Positions 6,959 to 13,002 of a stretch of DNA of 15,002 bases are shown here, piece after piece. Source of the DNA: JBHEKP01 sp041859375 (GTDB lineage Bacteria; Hydrogenedentota; Hydrogenedentia; Hydrogenedentales; CAITNO01); NCBI GenBank assembly GCA_041859375.1, contig JBHEKP010000152.1:1-15002 (forward strand), written 5' to 3'. Both the position numbers and the translations under genes were made by a program. The first letter of the stretch is position 1, and each line of letters starts with the position of its first letter. A model generated the notes under the pieces. It searched no databases and was not told the origin of the DNA. It was given only the letters and a program-made list of their open reading frames with translations.

Positions 6959-7025
6959 GGCATGCCAATCCGACAGTTAATCCTTTGCGCGGGGGAAAAT
7001 GCGTTGAAGGGCGGCGGGACGGATG

Positions 7026-7940
7026 TCAGGACAAAAAGCGCCGCTTCAGCCGGGCGAAGAACCCCTCCGGAACAAGCGCCACCCGCTGCGCGCCCTGCTG
7101 GTAGTAGGTCGGCTGCGGCGCGGCTGTCACGCGCAGGGTCACCACGGTGATGTTGTCCGTGCCGCCCGCCTCAAGGGCTTTTTCCACCAGGGTTCCGGTG
7201 GCCGCCTTCAGGTCCGGCTCCGCCATGAGCAGGCCCAGATCAAAGTCGCCGACCATGTTGCTGAGCCCGTCGGAACACAGCAAAAGCGTGTCACCGGGCA
7301 GGATCTCCAGTGCGAAGAGATCCACCTCCACCGTCTCCTTGATGCCCACGGCGCGGGTGATGAGGTTCTTGAGCATGTGGTTGCGCGCCTCATCCTCGTT
7401 GATGAGGCCGCTGCGGATCTGCTCGGCCACCAGGGAATGGTCCTCGGTGAGCTGCTTCAGCCCGAATTCAGGCCGATGGAGGTAAATGCGGCTGTCGCCG
7501 ACCTGCGCCATGTAGGCCCAGTTGCCCATGACGGCCAGCGCCGACACCGTCGTCCCCATGCCGGAATACTCCGCCACCCGCTCCGCCTCGTTGAACACCA
7601 TGTCGTTGGCGCCCTCGATGGCAATGCGCATCGCGGCGGGCACAAGCCCCTTGGTGTTGTCCGAATAATAGCGCCGTCCGAGGTTTTCCAGCGCCATACG
7701 GCTGGCGTGCTCGCCCGCACTCGCGCCGCCCATGCCGTCCGCCACGGCGAAAAGCACCCCCCGCTTCTCCAGCAGGTGGGGATCCTCCGGCGCGCAAAGG
7801 AGGCACGAATCCTCGTTGTTTTTGCGTTTTTTGCCCACATCGCTGACATAGTGGACGTCGAGAAAGGCGCACTCCCAGTCGTGCCGGCAGTTCAGCCCGT
7901 CCTCGGGGCCAAGAAATGTCAAAGGATCGCCGTTAGACAC
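7026..7940 (-). CDS. PP2C-family serine/threonine protein phosphatase
   Basis: A roughly 304-residue cytoplasmic phosphatase of the PPM/PP2C family (Stp/PrpC type), which removes phosphate from Ser/Thr residues using two bound metals. Motifs appear in the expected order: SDVGKKRKNNED (about 33-44), ADGMGG (about 67-72, metal Asp), GMGTTVSAL, VGDSRIYL, the LTEDHSL segment, ITRAVG, CSDGL and GGTDNITVV. No kinase, FHA or transmembrane domain is fused. A basic tail (ARLKRRFLS) ends the protein. The start is uncertain. There is no ATG before the domain; I use GTG 7940, after a G-run that is a poor ribosome site. TTG 7988 would add 16 residues. An in-frame stop at 8021-8019 limits any longer version. 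No partner kinase lies in the window. Confidence 0.9.
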   Translation of the reverse strand: MSNGDPLTFLGPEDGLNCRHDWECAFLDVHYVSDVGKKRKNNEDSCLLCAPEDPHLLEKRGVLFAVADGMGGASAGEHASRMALENLGRRYYSDNTKGLVPAAMRIAIEGANDMVFNEAERVAEYSGMGTTVSALAVMGNWAYMAQVGDSRIYLHRPEFGLKQLTEDHSLVAEQIRSGLINEDEARNHMLKNLITRAVGIKETVEVDLFALEILPGDTLLLCSDGLSNMVGDFDLGLLMAEPDLKAATGTLVEKALEAGGTDNITVVTLRVTAAPQPTYYQQGAQRVALVPEGFFARLKRRFLS

Positions 7941-8150
7941 TGGACAGCCCCCCGGCCGCGCAAAAAAACACCCCGTCGCTCCCGGCAAAGTCCCCCCCGG
8001 AGGACGTGCCCGCCGTTTTCACGGCATGGCGACAGGCGTTATTTTTGATGCCGCACACCATCTTTTCCGCTCACCTGAACCCCTGACAAGTCCGCAAAAG
8101 CAACCGGTCACACGGGGAAGCATGGCACATCCGGCCAGTTCATGGCAAGA

Positions 8151-8182
8151 GCCGCCGGGCGGCGTTCATGCCGCCCGGCGGC
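8151..8182 (-). terminator. Perfect 13-bp hairpin terminator after ilvC
   Basis: GCCGCCGGGCGGC pairs perfectly with GCCGCCCGGCGGC (arms 8170-8182 and 8151-8163) around a 6-nt loop, beginning 13 nt after the ilvC stop. GGCAA/TTGCC just outside can extend the stem past a small bulge. A U-tract is nearly absent, so it may act as a strong RNA end or with Rho rather than as a classic terminator. Confidence 0.65.
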
Positions 8183-8195
8183 GTTGCCGGTGCCT

Positions 8196-9296
8196 TTAAT
8201 TGCTCTGGCGTCCGCCGGTGCCGACGCTCGACTTGGCGGGCTTGGCGGCGCCGGTGGTCTTGGGCCGCAGGGCGCGGCTGGCGGCGCCGGCGAGCCACAT
8301 CTCGGAATTCTTGATCTCGTCCAGCTCCTTCGTGAGGCGCTCGCGGTAGTCCTTCTTGCCGGTGCTGCTGAGCACGCGCTTGCATTCCTCGCCGCTCTTC
8401 ACGCGCCGGTACAGTTCCTTGAACACGGGCAGGGTCGCCTTCTTGAACTTGGGCTTCCAGTCCAGCGCGCCGCGCTGCGCCGTGGCCGAGCAGTTCTGGT
8501 ACATCCAGTCCATGCCGTTCTCGTCCACGAGGCGGATGAGGCTCTGGGTCAGCTCCTCGACGGTTTCATTGAAGGCCTCGCTGGGGCTGTGGCCGTTGGC
8601 GCGCAGCACGTCGTACTGCGCCTCCATGATGCCCGCCAGCGCGCCCATGAGCACGCCGCGCTCGCCGGTGAGGTCGCTGTACACCTCCTGCTCGAAGGTG
8701 GTCGGGAACAGGTAGCCGGAGCCGATGGCGATGCCCAGCGCGATGGCGCGCTCGCGGGCGCGGCCCGTGAAGTCCTGGTCCACGCCGAAGCTGGAGTTGA
8801 TGCCCGCGCCGTTCAGGAAGTTGCGGCGCACGTTCAGGCCGGAGCCCTTCGGGGCGACAAGGATCACGTCCACGTTCTTCGGGGGAATGACCTTGGTCTG
8901 CTTCTTGTAGGTGATGGAGAAGCCGTGGGAGAAGTACAGCGCCTTGCCCTCGGTCAGGTGCTTCTTGATCTTCGGCCACAGCGCCTTCTGCGCCGCGTCG
9001 GAAACAAGGTACTGGATGACCGTGCCGCGCTTGCAGGCCTCGTCGATGTCAAAAAGGTTCACGCCGGGCTTCCAGCCGTCTTTCACGGCGCGATCCCAGT
9101 CCTTCTTGAATTCCTTCGCCTGGCCGATGATCACGTTGAAGCCGTTGTCGCGCATGTTCAGCCCCTGGGCCGGACCCTGCACGCCGTAGCCGATGATCGC
9201 GATGGTCTCGCCCTTGAGAACCTTCTTGGCCTGCGACATCGGAAATTCTTTCCGTGTGATGACCTCTTCCATGACTCCGCCAAAATCAATCTTCAT
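8196..9296 (-). CDS. ilvC: Ketol-acid reductoisomerase (NADP+), Bacteroidota/fungal-like type
   Basis: A 366-residue second enzyme of valine, leucine and isoleucine synthesis: it isomerises and reduces acetolactate or acetohydroxybutyrate with NADPH and Mg2+. The Rossmann motif GYGVQG is at 36-41, catalytic-region SHGF at 123-126, APKGSG at 148-153, and the metal-binding EVYSDLTGERG at 204-214 (Asp208, Glu212). The wording AQGLNMRDNGFNVIIG, NGHSPSEAFNETVEE and CSATAQRGALDW resembles Bacteroidota and yeast Ilv5 enzymes more than the short class I enzymes. A low-complexity Lys/Ala/Gly tail after residue 346 looks unstructured. The start is supported by GGAGG 7 nt before ATG 9296. An ATG two bases after that ribosome site opens only a 2-codon frame. 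It forms its own unit between a promoter and a hairpin. No ilvB/N/D is nearby. Confidence 0.96.
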   Translation of the reverse strand: MKIDFGGVMEEVITRKEFPMSQAKKVLKGETIAIIGYGVQGPAQGLNMRDNGFNVIIGQAKEFKKDWDRAVKDGWKPGVNLFDIDEACKRGTVIQYLVSDAAQKALWPKIKKHLTEGKALYFSHGFSITYKKQTKVIPPKNVDVILVAPKGSGLNVRRNFLNGAGINSSFGVDQDFTGRARERAIALGIAIGSGYLFPTTFEQEVYSDLTGERGVLMGALAGIMEAQYDVLRANGHSPSEAFNETVEELTQSLIRLVDENGMDWMYQNCSATAQRGALDWKPKFKKATLPVFKELYRRVKSGEECKRVLSSTGKKDYRERLTKELDEIKNSEMWLAGAASRALRPKTTGAAKPAKSSVGTGGRQSN

Positions 9297-9311
9297 CGCA
9301 TGTCCTCCGTT

Positions 9312-9331
9312 AATCGTGTGTTGTTACGATT
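9312..9331 (-). promoter_or_regulatory. Hairpin just before the ilvC ribosome site
   Basis: AATCGT and ACGATT (arms 9326-9331 and 9312-9317) form a perfect 6-bp stem with an 8-nt loop, ending a few bases before GGAGG. It may modulate ribosome access. A 10-codon upstream frame (MPFPGADNQS) stops inside it and has no excess of branched-chain codons, so classic attenuation is not supported. Confidence 0.35.
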
Positions 9332-9453
9332 GGTTGTCCGCGCCGGGAAACGGCATTTCCAGCGGGCCGCCCCCGGAACGGAAGCCCCCCTTGGTTTGGT
9401 TTTCAGGGGCGGGTCTCCAACCAGCCGGGACGCTGCGCGGCACCGCACAATCC

Positions 9454-9486
9454 GCATATTCTAGATTTATTCGGGGGAATATGCAA
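9454..9486 (-). promoter_or_regulatory. ilvC promoter with overlapping operator-like inverted repeat
   Basis: TTGCAT (-35, 9486-9481), a 17-nt spacer and TAGAAT (-10, 9463-9458, five of six consensus) form a good promoter on the minus strand with a start near 9451. A perfect 8-bp inverted repeat, GCATATTC (9454-9461) and GAATATGC (9477-9484), spans both boxes with centres 23 bp apart. A further GAATA pairs with the -35-side arm as TATTC-CCCC-GAATA. The layout suits a dimeric repressor that blocks polymerase. Confidence 0.55.
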
Positions 9487-9512
9487 AAAACGCCGGAAAA
9501 CACCGCCGCCGC

Positions 9513-10385
9513 TTATTTTGCGGGGCCGGGAAGAATCCCGGCCGTGGTGGCGCCCACCTTGTAAACACCCGTGACGGCGGTCACAAACAGCGTTTTACCG
9601 TCCCCGCCGCCAAAGGCGCAGTTTGACGGCCGCTCCGGGATTTCCACCAGTTGCAGGCGTTTCCCCTCCGGATTCACGACATGCACGCCGTCGCCCGCCG
9701 TGCACCACAGGTTTCCGGCCCTGTCCACCTTGAGCCCGTCGGGGCCGGGCAGCTCATACAGCACCCCGCCTCCCGCAAGCGCCCCGTCGGGGGCGACGGA
9801 AAAGCGGCGCACATGGCCGCCCTCGGTGTCGGCGATGTAAAGCGTTTTTTCATCGGGCGAAAAGGCGATGCCGTTGGGCTTTTTGAAATCCCTGGCCAGT
9901 TGGCGCGCCTCCCCCCCCGGTTTCACCGCGTACACCCCCGCGCAGTCCAGCTCGGCGTCGGGGCCCTCCAACCCGCCCGGCAGCCCGTAGGGAGGGTCGG
10001 TGAAAAACACCGTGCCGTCGGAGCGCACCGCCAGGTCATTCGGGCTGTTCAGCCGTTTTCCGTCGAACCTCTCCGCCACCACCGTGACGGTCCCGTCCTT
10101 TTCGGTGCGGCTGACCCGCCGGTTCTTGTGCTCGCAGGCGAGCAGGCGGCCCTCAGCGTCCAGAGTGAGTCCGTTCGATTCACCGCTCGGTTGGCGGAAC
10201 ACGGACTTGTCCGCGCGGTAAATGGTGTCCGCGGGGATGTCGCTGAATATCAGCCCCCCCGCCCCCGTCCAAAGGGGGCCTTCGGTGAATTTAAACCCTG
10301 ACACGACCCCCTCCACCCCCCCGGCGGTCATCGCGGGCGCGTCCGCGCCGAAAACCATCATTCCCGAAACCAGCAGCGCGATCAT
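9513..10385 (-). CDS. Exported SMP-30/gluconolactonase-family beta-propeller protein
   Basis: A 290-residue SMP-30/gluconolactonase/LRE-type six-bladed propeller, a family of metal-dependent lactonases that open sugar lactones. The four expected metal ligands are visible: Glu35 in FTEGPLW, Asn116 in NSPND, Asn171 in KPNGIAF and Asp216 in GPDGLKVD. TDPPYGL (129-135) is also typical of the gluconolactonase group. Residues 1-15 form a short hydrophobic signal ending in ADA, so it is probably exported to the periplasm by Sec; the positively charged end of that signal is missing. The ribosome site AAGGAG (10398-10393) lies 7 nt before ATG 10385 and fixes the start. It is divergent from the glycosyltransferase gene. 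The substrate is unproven. Confidence 0.9.
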   Translation of the reverse strand: MIALLVSGMMVFGADAPAMTAGGVEGVVSGFKFTEGPLWTGAGGLIFSDIPADTIYRADKSVFRQPSGESNGLTLDAEGRLLACEHKNRRVSRTEKDGTVTVVAERFDGKRLNSPNDLAVRSDGTVFFTDPPYGLPGGLEGPDAELDCAGVYAVKPGGEARQLARDFKKPNGIAFSPDEKTLYIADTEGGHVRRFSVAPDGALAGGGVLYELPGPDGLKVDRAGNLWCTAGDGVHVVNPEGKRLQLVEIPERPSNCAFGGGDGKTLFVTAVTGVYKVGATTAGILPGPAK

Positions 10386-10409
10386 GGTGCTTCTCCTTTT
10401 GCCGGTGAC

Positions 10410-10438
10410 AGCATACCAGTCCGCCGCCCGGGTTCCAA
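10410..10438 (-). promoter_or_regulatory. Promoter of the SMP-30 gene (extended -10)
   Basis: On the minus strand TTGGAA (-35, 10438-10433), a 17-nt spacer and TATGCT (-10, 10415-10410) preceded by TG-G, making an extended -10. The start near 10403 leaves a leader of about 18 nt holding the ribosome site. The left arm of the inverted repeat at 10421-10473 covers its spacer and touches the -35. Confidence 0.55.
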
Positions 10439-10473
10439 ACAGCGCAACCCGCTTGACAAGAACCCGGCGGCGG
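10421..10473. repeat. Near-perfect inverted repeat between divergent promoters
   Basis: CCGCCGCCCGGGTTC (10421-10435) is the inverted complement of GAACCCGGCGGCGG (10460-10473) apart from one extra C in the left arm, with 24 nt between. The arms fall inside the spacers of the two opposing promoters. It could be an operator for a shared regulator or, if transcribed, a stable hairpin. Confidence 0.6.
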
Positions 10474-10482
10474 CCCCATCAT
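10453..10482 (+). promoter_or_regulatory. Promoter of the glycosyltransferase gene, possibly leaderless
   Basis: A perfect TTGACA (10453-10458) and CATCAT (10477-10482, four of six) lie 18 nt apart. The predicted start is at or within about 2 nt of ATG 10491, which has no ribosome site in front of it, so the mRNA may have no leader. Confidence 0.45.
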
Positions 10483-10490
10483 GCTGGGCC

Positions 10491-11228
10491 ATGTGGAACG
10501 GCAAAAAAGTATCGGTCATCTTCCCCACCTACAATGAAAAGGACTCCATCCGCCAGGCGGTGCTCGATTTCTTCGCCAACGGGTTTGTGGACGAGATTGT
10601 GGTGGTGAACAACAACGCCGCGCCCGGCACTGACGAGGAGGTGGCGGGCACGGGCGCGCGCATCGTCCATGAGGACACGCAGGGCTACGGCCACGCGATT
10701 TGGCGCGGCCTGGCCGAGGCGGAAGGGGAACTGCTCATCATCGCGGAGCCGGACGGCACCTTTTCCGGCCATGACGTGGTGAAGCTGCTCGCCTTCAGCG
10801 ACGACGTGCCGGTGGTCTTCGGCACGCGCACCGCCCGAGAATTCGTGTGGGAGGGCGCCAACATGGGCATCTTCCTGAAATGGGGCAACTACGCCGTCGG
10901 CAAGCTCATGGAATTCCTGTTCAACACCACCTTCCTGAGCGACGTGGGCTGCACCATGAAACTGCTCCACCGGGGGGTGTATGAGGCGTTGCGGCCTCAT
11001 TTCACCATCGGCGGCTCCCATTTCGGGCCGCAGTTGATGCTGCTGGTCATCCTGCACAAGTACCCCTTTGTCGAAATCCCGGTGAATTACAAGAGGCGGG
11101 TGGGCGAGTCCTCCGTGACGGGAAGCAAGGTCACCGCCTTTTTCCTGGGACTGCGGATGATTCGGCTCATCCTCCGGTACCGGCTGCTTTCCTGGCTGGG
11201 CCTGTACCCCCCCAAAACACCCGCCTGA
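10491..11228 (+). CDS. Family 2 glycosyltransferase
   Basis: A 245-residue GT-A fold, family-2 glycosyltransferase resembling the dolichyl/polyprenyl-phosphate sugar transferases, which pass a sugar from a nucleotide donor to a lipid phosphate at the cytoplasmic membrane face. The N-terminal motif VSVIFPTYNEKDSI (7-20) binds the nucleotide. EPD (86-88, in IIAEPDGTF) takes the place of the metal-binding DxD. SDVGCTMKLLHR (150-161) and a VNYKRRVGESS stretch (198-208) are typical of the group. A hydrophobic C-terminal segment (about 215-239) with many basic residues could bind the membrane, but no clear transmembrane anchor or GtrA domain follows. No ribosome site precedes ATG 10491. The next gene begins 17 bp downstream and is probably co-transcribed. 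Confidence 0.92.
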   Translation: MWNGKKVSVIFPTYNEKDSIRQAVLDFFANGFVDEIVVVNNNAAPGTDEEVAGTGARIVHEDTQGYGHAIWRGLAEAEGELLIIAEPDGTFSGHDVVKLLAFSDDVPVVFGTRTAREFVWEGANMGIFLKWGNYAVGKLMEFLFNTTFLSDVGCTMKLLHRGVYEALRPHFTIGGSHFGPQLMLLVILHKYPFVEIPVNYKRRVGESSVTGSKVTAFFLGLRMIRLILRYRLLSWLGLYPPKTPA

Positions 11229-11245
11229 ACTCAAAGGATCATCCC

Positions 11246-11902
11246 ATGCGCCCCCTGACCCTGGCCATCCTCGCCGCCCTGCTGCCCCTCGCGGCCGCGG
11301 CGGAACCCAAAACGCCCAACCTGCCCGTCTCCGGCCTGGAAAAGCTCCTCGGCCCGATCGCCCCCGGCATGGCCTTCGCGGACTTCCTCAAGATTCATCC
11401 GGAGGCGGAATACAGCGACCCGGCAAAGATGGAGGAGGAGGTCACCCCGGAGCAGCCCGGGGGCCTGCTGGTGCTGTTCAAGGAGGACCCCTTCCTGGGA
11501 CTGGAGTGCATGGCCGACTTCGGCTTCAAGGACGGAAAACTCTACGAGTATGTGGTCACCTGGCGGGGAACGCCCAAAAAGACCGGCGGGGAGCGGGAAA
11601 CCTTCTTTGGCACCCTGACGGCCCGGCACGGAAAAGACTACAGGCGGGAGGCGCTGCGGGTGCATCCCGGTTCGGAAAGCGAGGCCCTGATTCCGGTCAT
11701 GTGCTGGGAGACCGGGTCGGAACGCATTCTCGCCTACCACACCCCGCCCCTGAAAAGCGCGCCCCGCGAGCAGGGTTCCTTCACCTACGCCTGCTTCCAG
11801 AAGGCGGACGAGTCGGTGCTGGAGCTGCTGGCGGGCGGTTCCGCCACGCCGGAGCAGTTGTCGGATGCATGGAAGGCCATGGAGCCTTTCACCGGCAGGT
11901 AG
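11246..11902 (+). CDS. Small exported protein of unknown function
   Basis: A 218-residue protein with a clear Sec signal peptide: MRPLTLAILAALLPLAAAAEP, likely cut after Ala19. The mature part holds short beta-like segments (GLLVLFKEDPFLGLECMADFGF, given here only as positions 72-93 of the family-less core) and three spaced cysteines (near 87, 152 and 179). It has no recognised domain or catalytic signature. AAAGGAT about 7 nt upstream supports ATG 11246. The antisense frame over the same DNA is rich in Arg, Gly and His and is a shadow. It follows the glycosyltransferase by 17 bp, so the two may share an mRNA. A role in the envelope is inferred from the signal peptide only. Confidence 0.78.
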   Translation: MRPLTLAILAALLPLAAAAEPKTPNLPVSGLEKLLGPIAPGMAFADFLKIHPEAEYSDPAKMEEEVTPEQPGGLLVLFKEDPFLGLECMADFGFKDGKLYEYVVTWRGTPKKTGGERETFFGTLTARHGKDYRREALRVHPGSESEALIPVMCWETGSERILAYHTPPLKSAPREQGSFTYACFQKADESVLELLAGGSATPEQLSDAWKAMEPFTGR

Positions 11903-11922
11903 GCAAACAGTCCGGGTAATAA

Positions 11923-11952
11923 TTTCCACGGCGCGCGGCGGCGCGGTATACT
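11923..11952 (+). promoter_or_regulatory. Promoter of the zf-TFIIB/LemA/M48 operon, probably leaderless
   Basis: TTTCCA (11923-11928, four of six) and TATACT (11947-11952, five of six) lie 18 nt apart. The ATG at 11959 is the seventh base after the -10, the normal distance to a transcription start, and the bases between (TTTCCC) contain no ribosome site. This is the clearest leaderless candidate in the window. Confidence 0.5.
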
Positions 11953-11958
11953 TTTCCC

Positions 11959-12372
11959 ATGAACTGCCCGGCGTGCAAAGAACCCATGATCGTGCTGGAA
12001 TACCGCATGGTGGAGTTGGACTACTGCGCCGCCTGCCATGGTGTCTGGCTGGACCGGGGGGAACTGGAGCTGTTGCTGGACGGCATGGGCGAAATTCCGC
12101 CGGCCGCCGCCGGGGAGCCCGTCACCGGGGAAAAGCCCCGGCGCTGCCCGATTTGCCTGCGGCGCATGAAAAAGTCCCTCCGGGGCGCGGAGCCGCGCCG
12201 CCTGACCGTGGACGAATGCGCCCGCGGCCACGGGTACTGGTTTGACGAGGGGGAACTCAGGGAGCTGCTTGCCCAGGGCGCGCCGGACAATCCGGTGCTG
12301 GCCTGGATTGGGGAAGTGTTCGGGATGGACGCCGCCGTAACGCGCGGAGACGGCGTCCTGAATCAACCATGA
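11959..12372 (+). CDS. Double zf-TFIIB-type zinc-binding protein
   Basis: A 137-residue cytoplasmic protein made of two related zinc modules of the zf-TFIIB type. The first has CPAC (Cys3, Cys6) and YCAACHGVWLDRGELE (Cys23, Cys26). The second has CPIC (Cys63, Cys66) and ECARGHGYWFDEGEL, where Cys87 and His91 replace the second Cys pair. The parallel wording of the modules shows internal duplication. Such proteins are thought to bind zinc for structure; no catalytic site is seen and the molecular role is unknown. The start, ATG 11959, is the first codon after the -10 box and has no ribosome site. It is followed after 22 bp by lemA, and the M48 protease two genes on also carries a zinc-ribbon-like tail. 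Confidence 0.88.
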   Translation: MNCPACKEPMIVLEYRMVELDYCAACHGVWLDRGELELLLDGMGEIPPAAAGEPVTGEKPRRCPICLRRMKKSLRGAEPRRLTVDECARGHGYWFDEGELRELLAQGAPDNPVLAWIGEVFGMDAAVTRGDGVLNQP

Positions 12373-12394
12373 ACGCGCGACGGGGAGTGCTCCA

Positions 12395-12955
12395 ATGACC
12401 ATTGCGCTGGTTGTCGTCGTAGTGCTGGGCGTGCTTTTTGCGCTGTGGGCGATGGGCGTGTACAACGCGCTTATCCGCCTCCGCAACGCGGTGAAGAACG
12501 CCTGGTCCCAGATTGACGTGCAGCTCAAACGCCGCCACGATCTGATACCCAACCTGGTCGAGACGGTGAAGGGCTACATGACCCACGAGCGGGAGACGCT
12601 GGAAAACGTCACCCGCGCGCGCAACCTCGCCCAGAACGCCTCCGGCGTGGCCGACCGCGGCAAGGCCGAGGGCAACCTCAGCCAGGCGCTGAGCAACTTC
12701 TTCGTCGTGGTGGAGCAGTACCCCGATCTGAAGGCGAACCAGAACTTTCTGGCCCTCCAGGAGGAGCTGACCTCCACCGAAAACAAGATAGGCTTTGCCC
12801 GGCAGGCCTACAACGACTCGGTGATGCAGTACAACAACCAGGCGGAGATGTTCCCCGGCAACATCGTGGCGGGCATGTTCGGTTTCAAGCGGGAGGAATT
12901 TTTCGAGATTGAGAACGCCGCCGAGCGCGAGGTCCCCAAGGTCGGCTTCGCCTGA
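12395..12955 (+). CDS. lemA: LemA family membrane protein
   Basis: A 186-residue LemA-family protein: one N-terminal transmembrane helix (about 3-23) and a helical bundle. The hallmark run is VYNALIRLRNAVKNAWSQID (22-41), followed by VQLKRRHDLIPNLVETVKGY, then SQALSN, YPDLKANQNF and the ELTSTENKIGFARQAYND helix; the N-terminus may lie outside and the bundle in the cytoplasm or the reverse. LemA genes very often precede HtpX/M48-type proteases, as here, and are linked to membrane or envelope stress, but the biochemical role is not settled. GGGAG about 7 nt upstream supports ATG 12395. The M48 gene begins 39 bp after its stop. Confidence 0.95.
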   Translation: MTIALVVVVVLGVLFALWAMGVYNALIRLRNAVKNAWSQIDVQLKRRHDLIPNLVETVKGYMTHERETLENVTRARNLAQNASGVADRGKAEGNLSQALSNFFVVVEQYPDLKANQNFLALQEELTSTENKIGFARQAYNDSVMQYNNQAEMFPGNIVAGMFGFKREEFFEIENAAEREVPKVGFA

Positions 12956-12975
12956 GACCCCAAGGAAACCGCGCC

Positions 12976-13002
12976 ATGACACCGGGCAGCCCCCATGTTT
13001 GA
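12976..13002 (+). other. 8-codon mini-ORF overlapping the M48 protease start
   Basis: ATG 12976 opens MTPGSPHV and stops at TGA 13000-13002, overlapping the protease ATG (12995) by 8 nt in another frame. The AAGGA at 12962-12966 is placed for this mini-ORF rather than for the protease, whose own upstream bases are not a ribosome site. Translational coupling or reinitiation is a reasonable reading. Confidence 0.4.

Noticed and set aside
6959..7025. Possible yybP-ykoY manganese riboswitch before mntP
   Set aside because: The gap is only 67 bp and shows none of the expected paired elements.
9297..9451. Branched-chain amino acid attenuator in the ilvC leader
   Set aside because: The only short frame has no Leu, Ile or Val codons and no terminator/antiterminator pair with a U-tract was found.
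8142..9464. A 440-codon plus-strand frame opposite ilvC
   Set aside because: It covers ilvC, its terminator hairpin and its promoter region; the translation is low-complexity and without family features.
11231..11929. A 232-codon minus-strand frame opposite the small exported protein
   Set aside because: The plus-strand frame has a signal peptide and a ribosome site; the minus-strand one has neither and is rich in Arg, Gly and His.
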